A stretch of 64,000 bases of DNA from Yamagishiella unicocca. Taxonomy: Eukaryota > Chlorophyta > Chlorophyceae > Chlamydomonadales > Volvocaceae. A program made the translations under genes and the position numbers. Positions 34,692 to 46,046 of the stretch are shown piece by piece; positions within the stretch are counted from its first letter, which is position 1, and every line of letters starts with the position of its first letter. Location: contig BDSL01000033.1 in assembly GCA_003116995.1 (NCBI GenBank), positions 124,001 to 188,000 of the forward strand. The letters are read 5' to 3'. The notes under the pieces are model-generated. The model was not told where the DNA came from. It saw only the letters and a program-made list of their open reading frames with translations, and did no database searches.

Positions 34692-35093
34692 TTCAGCGAA
34701 ATAAATGTAGTAACTGAGATTGTAATACTTGCATCAAGGTGATGTAATCCTGCAGACGTCCTTGTGCAAGTACTATTGCGGCCTTTCCGGCCTGCGCAGA
34801 CATTCAAGTGGAAGATAACCAAGTTGCAACATACATTTGGAATACGATTGCAGGTATTGAGGCCGAAGCTAGCGATCGTGCAAATGTGCGACCCGACCCA
34901 TTACCCATCCTCCCAGGTCCATCAGCCCTCCTCCCCATCCCCCCCCTTCCTCCGCCAGCACTGCAGCACGGCTTTACCGTATACACGAATCCCTTCAATA
35001 CTTTCTTCAGTTGGTAGTTACACTAGCTCTTTGGACACTGTAAGAGCTTTCCGGTTGCAAGAGTCTAATCGTTTGGACGGTTTCTGAGCCGTG
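34692..35093. promoter_or_regulatory. Divergent promoter region, F-box / Nudix
   Basis: This 402-bp interval separates the start codons of the minus-strand F-box gene and the plus-strand Nudix gene. It must hold both 5' UTRs and probably both core promoters. No discrete element can be assigned with confidence. Confidence 0.4.
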
Positions 35094-38000
35094 ATGCCAT
35101 CTCTTCTTGCCAACTGCCTATGGAGTGGTCGAATCTCAACGTGTTGTCGCCGATCCATAGCACGACGATCGCATCAGTCGTTTGGGTCTCCCATCCTCCG
35201 CAGCGTTCGCACATCGGCAGGCGTCGACTCTATGGCCCCAGCCAAGATGCCGGAAGCTTACCCACATGGAATTACAACGCTGACGCCGGGTGGGTACCTG
35301 TCTCGGAAAGCAAGGGCACTCGTCTTGTCCAAGGGGATCGACGGCGGGATTCAGCAGAAGTTGCAGTCCCCTTGGGGCTGGCTTTGTTAGCTCTCGATTG
35401 AGTTTGTGACATTGGGACTAGTTACGGCCACAGTGACTGCACATCGTCCCCAGTTCACTCCTCCAGTGTCCCTTCGTCCACCCCCACCCCACCCCGCCAC
35501 AAGGCCGCACAAAAACGAACCTCCTGAGGTCATCTCCTTTTTCGCAAAGCACACCGCCTACATTCGCACATCGCCCCAAACTGCCCTGCTGCTGCCAAGG
35601 CTTCCAATACCACCCACTGAGCTCCACCTCGCCCGCCGGTCCAGGTAATACCATCGTCGAGGCGGTGCAGATGATCGGCCCGGGCTTCAGGTTGGAGCCG
35701 CTGGACGGCGACTCGCAGTACGTCAAGCCCAGGGCGGCAATGTACGACTTTAACGGTACGACACCACAAGCCCTAGACCCTAAGGACCTGCTGACTGCCG
35801 GGAAGGCCAATTGTTTGTCGCCCCAGCCGGACTCTAGCGGCTCGCCGCCTATTGCGTCCTGCCGGGACCAGCCCTTGGGCCCGCCCTCGATTCGCCCGAA
35901 CCCTCCTCCCCCCCGCGTGTCCCATTTGGCCCCTCCGACCCAGCGGCCTAGCGCTTGCTGTGCCAATATTGCCCACGTACTCGCCTCGCAGCCCCCCCAC
36001 CCTCCTGCCTTCACCACCACCACCACCACCACTACCACCACCACCGCCGTCACCACCGCCGCATGCTGCACCCCCACCACACCAGCCACCCCGAGCTGCA
36101 CCGTGCGAACCCGCCCTCCCTGGCGCCGGCTCTCGTCGCTCCTGCCCAGGCAAGGAGCGGCGGTGGGATGTGGTGGAGGCTCACGCCAGCGTGGGGGTGG
36201 TGCTGTACCACCGGGACCTGGACGCGTGGCTCCTTGTACGGCAGTTCAGGTGCGGGGGCCAGCGGCGGGGGACCCGCGAACGGGGCTGTCCAGCCCGCGG
36301 TGCGCGTCTCGAGGGTTGTTCTGGGAGTCATCACGGCCCTCTCGGGGACCGAGGTCTCGAAAACCACGCCAGACCCTGGCCTCCTCTCTCCCGCCTACCC
36401 AGGGGTACGGGTTTCCTCTCCCCCCTCCCCCCGTACCGCCCCTCAACACCTCTCTCCCCCGTACCGTCCCTCAACACCTCTCTGGCGCCTGCCCCCCCGC
36501 CACGCCCACACTCCTTCCAGGCCCGCTGTGTACGCCGGCCTGCTGCGGGCGGCGGCGGCGGCGGGGAAGCCCACACCGCCCTTCCAAGCAGGTGGGGGGC
36601 CGCGGGGTGGGGGCGCGGCAGTGCGGCCGGGTGGCTTGGGCGGGTAGGGGGGAGGGGCGCCGAGTGCCGCCTGCCCGCACCGCCCACACTGCGGCACTGG
36701 CCCCGGCGGCCCGGGTCATCGCCTCGAGGTTGAGGCGGGGGGCTGCGCGCAGTCCTGAAGGGCCGGTATAGGGTTTTGAGGCGGGCGGGGCATGGAGGGG
36801 CGGGACTGGGAGGGGACAGGTGGCTGCAGGCGCCACGCCATCAGGTGGCTACATCTGCAGGGGCAGGAAGGGCCCAGCCCCAGCCGCCGCCCCCGCGCAA
36901 TCTCTCCCCCTGCCCCTCTCCCTCCCCAACACTAGCCTTCACGTACGAGCTGTGTGCGGGGCTGATTGACAAGTCCAAGTCCAACCCGGAGATCTGCCAG
37001 GAGGTGCGGCGGCGGGGGGGTTGGGAGGAGGGGCGGCGAGTAGGGGGGGTGGGGTGGACAGGGAGCAGCGGGGCGAGCGACAAGAGGGGGAGGGGGCGTC
37101 CGCGGCCCAGCCCGGATACCTTCCCACCGCCCCTTCGCGTGACCCCTTCCCTGCCGCTGCAGCCTCACTGGGCACGCAGCCGCCCTGAGCTCTCGCGCAC
37201 TGGTCTGATCGCATACACGGCCCCCGCCCTGTCCCTCCCTGGATCAGGAGATCCTGGAGGAGTGCGGTTTCGCGGTGCCGCTGGAGGGGATCCGCGAGAT
37301 CGGTGTGGGCATCTCCTCGGCGGGGCTGGAGGGCTCCCGGCACGTCATCTACTACGCGGAGGTGGGGGCAGGGGCAGGGCTGCGAGGAGGAAGACCCGTG
37401 GACGCGAGAAAACCCGTTTAGAACAGACGTTTTGATATGCATGCTGGAGAACTGGGTTGAGGGCAGGGGAGGGGACGTCGGTGGGGATTGCAGGGGCGGG
37501 GTGCCCATGTCACGGTTTCCCAGCTGCGTAGGGGGCTGCGGAGGGGTTGTGAGGACAGGACCCCATGCGCCACGCCCCGGCGGCCTCCCTACGTCCCTGC
37601 TTCCAGGTCTGCCCCCCTACAGCCGGGCCTGCGGATGTACACATTTAGCGGAGGTAGCTGCGGTCTCAGTATCTCTCCTTGGCCCCCACTCACCCACCCG
37701 TGGATTCGCGGATTCTCTTATCAACACCCGCCCCCACCCGCCCACCTGGCCCCTGTCTGCCCCAGGTGGACGCCTCCATGGCCGTCCCGGGTGCCGGGGG
37801 GGGCCTGCTGGGCCACGGCGAGTGCATCGAGGTGCTGGCGCTGCCGCTGGAGAGGAGCCAGCAGTTCGTGCAGGACGGCAGCATGCCCAAGAGCGCGGGC
37901 GAGTGAACTGGGGTGGCGTAACGACCCGTTACACGACATGCCAACTGGGGTGGGGGTGGAGGAAGTGTAGAACGCAGGATGAGGAAACACCGCTGACGTT

Positions 38001-38283
38001 TCGAAACGCCTAAGCAACGCAAGTTGCGGAGGTCGGGGCGGGGCGGCAGGGGGCGGCAAGGGGAGAGGCCTTATGCCACAGTGCACTACACACTGAATAC
38101 ACACTGAACCACAACCCCTCGCACTTCGTACGGCCTGCCGTACTCGCCGCAGGGCTGATGTTTGGCCTCACGTGGGCCTACTTCAACAAGCTCAGCGGCG
38201 CCCTGGGGCCGAGGCCCGCTGCTGCTGCCTCCAACGTGCTGCTGACCGAGGCGCTTGTGCTGAACCCCGTGCTGCCGGCATGA
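35094..38283 (+). CDS. Nudix hydrolase, NUDT14-like nucleoside-diphosphate-sugar pyrophosphatase
   Basis: The model has eight exons: 35094-35289, 35645-35755, 36150-36249, 36521-36591, 36936-37003, 37248-37361, 37766-37898 and 38153-38283, giving 307 aa in consistent phase. The last intron has a GC donor (G|GCGAGT). Residues 1-46 are rich in Ser and Arg and look like an organelle transit peptide; a second in-frame ATG at 35232 would give a cytosolic form. The core has VVEAHASVGVVLYH, LLVRQFRPAVYAG and YELCAGLIDKS. The Nudix box ends EEILEECGF (182-190), so the usual Arg of REUxEExGU is Glu. Later blocks are SAGLEGSRHVIYYAEV and MPKSAGLMFGLTW. Order and spacing match the human UDP-sugar pyrophosphatase NUDT14, which hydrolyses UDP-glucose and ADP-ribose; the exact substrate here is inferred. 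Divergent from the F-box gene. Confidence 0.85.
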
Positions 38284-39361
38284 GGGCTCCTGAGTGTGGA
38301 GATGGTGTCGTGGGGGCGGTGGGGGGGGCCCGGTGGTGCGGGTTGTTATGGAAGTACGGGTGAGTGAGCAGTGCGACTGCGGGGCAGAGTAACGCAGCCA
38401 TTACGGACCGCTCCGAGGTGGTGGGGAAATGTCGGGGGTGAGCGGTGAGACAGCGCATGAGAGGAGTGGGTTGGGGGAGGGGAGGGAGGGGGGCATTCCT
38501 CAATCAAAGAGGTCGAGGAAACGAGAGGCGCACGGGTAACAAGGTGCAGTGAGGCGGAGAGGAGGTGGAGTGAGGCGGAGAGGAAGTGGAGTGAAGCGAT
38601 CAGATCAGCGCGGGGGGGGGGGACCGCACGGAGGGCTGCGTGCACGGCGCGGAGCTTCCCGTCCGGAGTCTGAGGGTGTCTGCGGCACAACGTCGCCCCC
38701 GCCGGCCACCCCTGTTACAAGGTTTTGATCTCTGCCGCAGCGCCGCTTCCTCCTCGGTCCGGAGCCACACGCGGGGCCTTCTCCAGGGGGGGGCCCGACC
38801 AGCGCGTACCCCAGCGGAGCCACCCCTCCTAGGAGACTGCGTGCTGGGAGGGGGTGTCCCAGGCTGGCGGAGCGGCCTGGTGCCGCGAGGAGGTGCTCGG
38901 TGGCCGGGGGGGGCTGGTCGGGGTGCAATGGAGATGGCCGGGACGATGTCAAGTGGGTACAAAGGTTGGACATTGTCAGGAGTCCGGCGCCCAGGGAGCA
39001 GCTGGCTAGATCCGGATAGGAACGCGTGCGGTAGGAAAACGTAATGCTGTGAAATCACGAGCACCCAGCTCAAAACCACGGATCAGCTGCAGGCAGACTC
39101 GCCACATGCTCTCCCACCAACCAAGCATCAGCACTCTCAACACGCCATCCAGGCATCCGCCTCTGCCCCGAATGGCGCCGTACGAGTCATACACCCTCGC
39201 GCCTCCCTCTCCACCACCGCTGGAGGGGCACTGGCCACTCCCTACACTCCCGCCAACGAACCACACCCTCCGCTCACCCTCCCCGCCTTGCTTGACGCCC
39301 CCTTCTAGTCTATTTCGTCTCCCCTTCCTCTCAACCAAAAAACAAGCACCATGGCTGCCTG
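38284..39361. other. Spacer between convergent Nudix and GNAT genes
   Basis: No exon was recognised. Both flanking genes end here, so it holds two 3' UTRs. A minus-strand TGTAA at 38719-38715 could serve the GNAT gene. A GA-rich stretch with GTGAGGCGGAGAGGA repeats lies near 38548-38600. Confidence 0.45.
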
Positions 39362-41099
39362 TCACCCCCCACTACCCCCCCCTGGAGTGACTGCGCTCAT
39401 GACCACCAGCTGCTGGTTGGCCAGCAGGCGGGCCGCCAGCAGGCCGGCGCCCACCTCGAACAGCAGCTCCCTGGGGCGCGTTTAGGAGGGGGGGAGAGGA
39501 TGGCAGGGCAGAATGGAGGAGGAGGAGTGGAGGATGGCTGGGTGGGGGGCACCGGCGGTCCATAGTGACGGCTATCTCTACGTCATCCCTGCCCTCATAA
39601 ATTTGCCCGCTGCTGCCTCGCCCCTCCCACCGCTCCCCCCTCACCCTGGCGCCTCCCCTAGGCCCCGCAGCTGGAATCCCAGTCGCTGGTAGAAGGGCGC
39701 CACTCGCTCCACCGTTGTGAGCCACACGGGGGTGCCGGGGGGCAGGGCGGCCAGCCGGTGCCGCACCAGGCTGGACCCCAGGCCCTTCCGCCTGGGTCCA
39801 GGGAGGGACGCGGGCGGCCCAAAGGGGCGGGATCGGGGAGGGGGTGCGAGGACGGGTGCGGATGCGCGTGGAGTGAGAGGACCCAGGCGTGCTCAGGCAG
39901 GCTCCCCGGGGTCTCGTGACCTTACCCTCCCCTCCCCTCCCTTCCCCCTCCCCTCCCCTCCCCGGGTACACGGGTGCACGGGTTATCCTTGTAGCCCTCC
40001 CCTCCGGCCACCCGCCGCCTTGCCCCTGCTGGCCACCTCCCTTCCGCTCACCGGTGCCCCCGACCCACTACCAGGGTCTGCAGCTTCACTGCCCCAGGCC
40101 CTGCTGCGCCCGCGGCAGGTGGGCCTAGCGGCATGGTTTGAACTACGCCCGCCACGGCGCCACCGCGGGTCGTGCCCGGGGCAGCACCAGCAGCGTCCGC
40201 CGCTGCGGCGGTGGCGACGGTGAACCGGTGCGGTTCGATGCCTAGTGGATTCATCCTACGTTGTGGGCGGCAGCGAGGGAGGCGAGCGGGTTGGAGGTCA
40301 GCAGAGGGGAGGGCTGGCTGGTCGGATGCTGGACGGCCTGGGTTGGCTGCGCCAGGGCGGGTCGACTTGGTGGCCGGTTCTCTGCATTAGCAGTCATGGT
40401 TTGAGCGATAGCCAGAACCATATACGTTTAGAGGCCGGGCAGGCGGGGTAGGTTGCGGGAAATGCGAGGTAATATGGCGTGGGGACTCGATGCTGCTCCC
40501 TGAGGTGAGGATGAGGGTGGGGAATCTAAGCTGACGGTTGTACGCCGTTCCACCATAAGTTATAGGGAAGTGTTTGTCCGCTCGACGGTGTTCACAAGGT
40601 GGGCCAAGGGAGAATGATGGCACCATGATTGCTGGTTGGGAACTATGGGGGAGATATCGGTTCCGCGAGATGGTGACAGGCTACGCCTGCTGGATGCTGC
40701 AGGACGGTTCACTGGTAAGGGAGCTCGAGCGCCTTAACGAGCATGCCCCCCCAAGTAAATTATTATCACGCACTTCTCCGACAGCACGAAGGTCATGATT
40801 GTCAGGAAGTCGGCCTCCGTGCCAGGCCTGAGGGTGTAGCCAGATGGCAGGCAGGGTTCCGGTTCTTTGTTCCCACCAGCGAAACTGCCCGTTTCATGTT
40901 CGCTGATATTTGACAGGAGGATGGGGGCCTTTCGTCTGGGTGCTGATAGGCTCCTAAGTGTTGGCGCAAGTGCATGCAGTTGATGCTTCGCGACCGGGCC
41001 CAACGCGCTGGAACACCGGCAGCGAAAAGTCAAAGGGGCCATTTGCGTGATGGCCGTTATAGAGGCTATGGACAATGCACAATGGTAGTAATGGGCCAT
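39362..41099 (-). CDS. GNAT-family N-acetyltransferase with organelle-targeting N terminus
   Basis: The model has four exons on the minus strand: 41099-40774, 40255-40052, 39791-39645 and 39470-39362, giving 261 aa in consistent phase. Residues 1-60 are rich in Arg, Ser and Ala with few acids (FRCRCSSALG, LRSLSAPRRK), which suggests a plastid or mitochondrial transit peptide. The GNAT fold starts at about GYTLRPGTEADF (N-terminal strand and helix). It continues with MNPLGIEPHRFTVA and LQTLVVGRGHRRKGLGSSLV. R177-x-x-G-x-G182 in that block is the acetyl-CoA pyrophosphate-binding motif A. It ends with VAPFYQRLGFQLRG, the motif B pattern. The acceptor substrate cannot be told. It is divergent from the CYP710 gene. 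Confidence 0.85.
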
Positions 41100-41751
41100 G
41101 GGTGCAAACTTCTCCGTACTAACCCGCGCGCGCGCAACGGCGCAAGGTATGGTACGCCCGCAGGTATGATTTACTGCATAATGCGCTGGCTGTTTGCCTC
41201 TGCATTTTCAACATCGTTGAAGGGTCCCTTTGCTACTGTTCCAGCTTGTATAGTGTAGGCTTTCGCGAGAAAGTGCGCTTTGATTACATCACACACAGTA
41301 GGTTGGGCAGCTGCAGTGTGCGTGCTGCACTTAAAAACGTGCAAAGGGCTTATATTGGAGCACCAAGCAGCGGTGAAGCCGGCGATCATCTTCCAGGGTG
41401 AGCAGGAGCCATATAGCGGCGCAGATGGCGCGGGCTTAACGCCCACTCGTTCCCCCCCCGAGTCGGTAATACCACTGTCGTTAATTTTGTATTGCTCGAA
41501 TCGTTAACGAATTCATGCTAGATTTTGTTGCCGTTTACGTTGGGGCTTGAAAGCGACAGCCCTTGGAGAACGCGCCTGACTTGAACCCCAGCCGAAGTGG
41601 CTCCAGTCATACCTCTTGTAGCGCGTGCTGTTTGTTGGCTTAACATATATTACCTAGAAGGTTGCAAACCCAGATTAAAGCTTACTAGACCCCTATTACT
41701 CGGCACTCTGACCTATCGTCACGACGCTCGTCTACAACGCAGCCCTCAACG
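41100..41751. promoter_or_regulatory. Divergent promoter region, GNAT / CYP710
   Basis: This 652-bp interval lies between two start codons in opposite orientation. CATATATT at about 41644-41651, about 100 bp before the CYP710 ATG, is a TATA-like candidate. Otherwise no motif can be assigned. Confidence 0.4.
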
Positions 41752-44700
41752 ATGAACGCAACCAGTTTTCTTGATGATGGCCTGCTTGGGGGAGGCGTTG
41801 GCGAGCTGTTGGAGCGGTTGGGTTGCACCTCGGGGACCCTTTCGAACTGCATGCCCAGCACCAGCGCGCTCATTGCTACGGGTGGTGCCCTGGCGCTCGG
41901 CTACACGCTGTGGGAGCAGGCAAAGTTTCAATGGTACCGGCTGGCTAAGAAGGGCGGAGAGCCACTTCCTGGTAAGCCTGATGGCGGTAAGCGGCCGCGG
42001 CCCGCATCCTGCTGAGCCCGACGCTCATTATCGACTGTGGCGAGTGGTTAACAGCATGGTTGGCCAAGTATAGCCTCATCTTGATCGGTTGTCTAGGGCG
42101 CGACCGGCGACTGCCGCCAACGCGTCACCATTACGCAAGAGCAATCAGTCGCGGCCACGAAACAATCAGCGCCTTGCTGAGCCTAGCGCTAGGCCAGCTT
42201 CCCAACGCTACTGTCATCATCACAGCGCCCACAAGTCCTCGACGCTGCTTATGCTGCCGCTCGCAGGTCCCAGCAGCGCGACGCCCATCGTCGGCGGCAT
42301 CGTGGAAATGGTCAAGGACCCCTACGGCTTCTGGGAGCGCCAGCGGCTGTACAGCTTCCCCGGGATGTCCTGGAACAGCATATTAGGCGTCTTCACCATC
42401 TTCGTCTCGGACGCGGCGCTGTCGCGATACGTGTTCAGTCACAACTCACCCGACTCCCTGCTACTGGCCCTGCACCCGAACGGTACGCGGCTGCGGGTCG
42501 GGTGGGTTGCAGCGGGGCGTGTTGAGGGTGTGGGCCTATCGCGCGCGGTTCGGCTGCGGGTACGAGGCCGCGGGGTGAGGAGGGTCAGTCGACGATTGTC
42601 AGAGACGCGGAAGCTGACCGCAGGAGCATGCAGGAACGCGGCAGGTTGCACCAAGTCAAGGGTTAGGCGCTCCAGGGACGTAAAACTAAGTCCGGAACGG
42701 TTATGTCGTTACGGTGGTGAGGGGTGCGGGGCTGAGACGTGGAACGCGTGCTGACATCCACCCTGCCTCTGTCGGTTGCCGGTTGTCGGTTGTCGGCCCT
42801 CAGCTGAGTGGATTCTGGGCAAGACCAACATCGCCTTCATGAGCGGCCCGAAGCACAAGTCCCTCCGCAAGAGCTTCCTGGCCCTGTTCACGCGCAAGGC
42901 GCTGGGGCTCTACGTCCTCAAGCAGGACGCGGTCATCCGTAAACACTTCGAAGAATGGCTGTCGGTGAGGGCGGGCAGGAAAGGGCTGCAGGCGTCGAGG
43001 CCAGGGCCAGCGGAGTCCGGTGGTTTGGCGCAGTGAACCAAGCCTAGTTGGTTCAGGGTTTCTTTCGTTCCCTTGCTACCCTCCGTGTACCTCCCCGCCT
43101 CCACACGCCCGCCCCCTACCTCTTCCCCCTGGTCAGGTTCCGGGCGCGCGCGAGATCCGCCCCTTCATCCGGGACCTCAACGCCTTCACCAGCCAGGTGG
43201 TGTTCGCGGGGCCGTACCTGGACGACCCCCAGGTGAGACCAAGGGGGGCCTCCCGTCGGGGCAGGGGCCGTTGGGGCCGGTATGGGGCTCAGCGCGTAGA
43301 CCGGGGCTCAGCGCGCTGCTGGCAAACAAAACACGGTGTCGTCGCCTGCTGGTCCCTGACCTGCCTGCCACCAGCCAACACCCTCCCCCTCCTTGCCGCG
43401 TCTTCTTGTTCCCCCCCCCCCCCGCCAGGAGCGGGAGCGGTTCTCCGAGGCGTACCGCGCCATGACGGACGGCTTCCTGACCTTCCCGCTGCTGCTGCCG
43501 GGCACGGGTGTGTGGAAGGGCCGCCAGGGCCGCAGGTACATCGTCAAGGTGCGAGCAGGGGGGGCAGAGAAGAGAGGGGGGTGGAGGGGGGGGCAGAGGA
43601 GGGAGGGGTTTTGGAGAGAGGGCCGCAGAGGAAGGGGGGTTGGAGGGGCAGAGAGGAAGGAGGGGCAGAGAGGAAGGAGGGGCACAGAGGAGGGGGGGCC
43701 GGAAGTGTTTAGTGCTGTACACGGGGGAGGGTATATACTACGGGTACACAGGGGCGGGCGCAACGTCCAGTCCCTCTTTGCCCTCCCTCCACCAGTTGCT
43801 GCTCCCACCCCTGCCCGCCACTCCAGATCCTCACAACGGCTGCCGCACGCAGCAAGGTGCGCATGGCTGAGGGCATCGAGCCCGAGTGCCTGCTGGACTT
43901 CTGGACCAAGCAGGTGCGGGGCGCCGGGAGCGGGGCAGCCGGCTAGCAGGGAGGCGGAGGGAAAGCGGAAGAGAGCGGGCGGACCGGGCTGGAGTGGCCT
44001 GGTGTGGTGTGGCGTGAAGTCGCCACACTAGGGGATGTGTAGCGGGTGGTACGCGGGCGCATCCTCCCAAGGCGGGACCCTCCCGCAACTGCCGCACACC
44101 GGGTTCCTGTCTCACGTCGTCGCAGTGCTGGCTGCTGCGGCTCTCGACGTCCGCTGCGGGCAGCAGCACCAGGAGCACCAGGTAGCTGTCCCCAGCGCAT
44201 GGCAAAGCCGGTTCAGGCTTTATCGACACTTAACACTCCAGGGGGGATGATGTCGGTAAGCAGGCGGCCGACCCGTCACCAGCTCCACAGCAGCCGTGAT
44301 CAGCGCACTCGGGATGCCAGCTCCAGCAGTGCGGGGCTGTCGCGCCTGACGCGCCTCAACCCACCTCGCCTCGCCTGCATTCCTCCTCCTCCTCCTCACC
44401 CCCCTCCTCCCGGCCCCCATGCAGATCCTGTCCGACATCAAGGACGCCGCCGACGCCGGCACCGAGCCGCCCTTCTACACGGAGGACAAGAAGATTGCGG
44501 AGACCGTGATGGACTTCCTGTTCGCCTCGCAGGACGCCTCCACCGCCTCGCTGGTGTGGACTGTCACCCTCATGGCGGAGCACCCGGACATCCTGGCACG
44601 AGTGGGTGGGGGGAGGTGGAGGGGGGCCGGGCGGGTCTGTGACCCGGGGCGCCGAGGAAGCAGCCATACAGCCACATGGCCACCCGGCCAACATGCCACT

Positions 44701-46046
44701 GGTTGGATCTAATCACAGGATGGATTTCCGTGTTGCTGTCCGCGGGCGGCACCTCTGCCCCCCGGGGAACTTGCTCGCGGCCGACACCTTTTGGAGGCCT
44801 GCCTTCGCGCCCTCTTGACGCCCCTCTGACGCCCCTCTGGCGCCCTCTTCGCCCCGATCGCGGCATCCAGGTCCGCGAGGAGCAGTCCCGCCTGCGACCC
44901 GACTTGTCCGCGCCCGTGACCGGCGACGTGCTGAACGAGATGAGCTTCACCCGCCAGGTGGTCAAGGAGATCCTGCGCTTCCGCCCTCCGGCGCCCATGG
45001 TGCCCCAGGTGGGAGCGGGCGGCGGCTGCGGGGAAGGGGTGAGGGGAAACCCGTTGGTCGGCACTGCGAAAAGAAGCATGCAACCAACTAACCCGAGAAA
45101 GGTTCGGGAAAGCTGGCGGTCGGCTGGCTGGGATGGTACCAGCTGCGAGCGGTGGTGCCTAGCAGCTCACATGGGTCCGTCTGTTCTCCCCGCTCCCCCC
45201 GTGCCGCCCGCAGATGGCCCAAACGCCCTTCAAGCTCACGGAGACCTACACGGCACCCAAGGGCACCCTCATCATCCCCTCGATCATCAGCGCCTGCATG
45301 CAGGTGGGTGGGCTGGCTGGCTGGGTTGGCTGAGGCGTAAGCATGCGTCCGTCCCCTCGTCCCCGCAAAGCGCCACAGCAGTGCAGCGCCCTCCCAGCGC
45401 CCCTGCTCCGTTCCCCTTGCCCCCAGTGCCCCAGTGCACTCCCTTCTTGAACGGCGCCTCCCGCCGCGCCCCTCCCTGGACCCCACCTCCCAGGGCTACG
45501 CCAACCCCGAGAAGTTCGACCCGGACCGCTTCGGCCCCGAGCGCCAGGAGGACGTCAAGTTCGCGCCCAACTTCCTGGTCTTCGGACACGGACCACACTA
45601 CTGCGTCGGCAAGGAGGTGCGGCTGAGGGGTCGAGAGGGCGGCTGCAGGCTGGCGGGGGTTGCAAAGGACGCGTGCGCCGATAGGACCCGCCAAATCGTC
45701 CGTCCACTGAGCAGCAACGAGGGTGTGGCATGTGGACGATCTTGCGCCCATGACGTGTCTGCACCCCCGGCCAACTCTAAGCCGCCAGTGTCCGCTCTCA
45801 GTGCACTTTCTTCCTCGACCCACACAGCTTACCCTTCCCTCTTTCCCCGCCTCCCCCCGCCTCCCGCCGCCTCCCTCCGCCCTCATGCAGTACGCCATCA
45901 ACCATCTCACGGTGTTCCTGGCCTTGCTGTCCACCTCCCTGGACTGGAACCGAGTGCGGTCCAAGGAGTCGGACGAGATCAAGTACCTCCCCACCATCTA
46001 CCCCGGTGACAGCGTCTTTGAGCTGCGCTGGCAGGGCAAGAAGTAG
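41752..46046 (+). CDS. CYP710: Cytochrome P450 CYP710 family, sterol C-22 desaturase
   Basis: The model has eleven exons: 41752-41971, 42267-42482, 42804-42964, 43137-43232, 43429-43548, 43827-43913, 44425-44601, 44871-45008, 45214-45303, 45494-45616 and 45891-46046. They encode 527 aa, and all junctions are GT-AG in consistent phase. A hydrophobic segment (ALIATGGALALGYTLW, about 40-57) should anchor it in the ER. P450 landmarks are an I-helix ASQDAST (about 334-340), ExxR as EILR (392-395), FDPDRFGPER, and the haem loop FGHGPHYCVGKE with ligand Cys near 472. The overall match is to CYP710 enzymes, which introduce the C-22 double bond of sterols; in Chlamydomonas the CYP710B enzyme acts late in ergosterol synthesis. 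Known from family: NADPH-P450 reductase partner. The start ATG is the first in frame after upstream stops. Confidence 0.93.
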
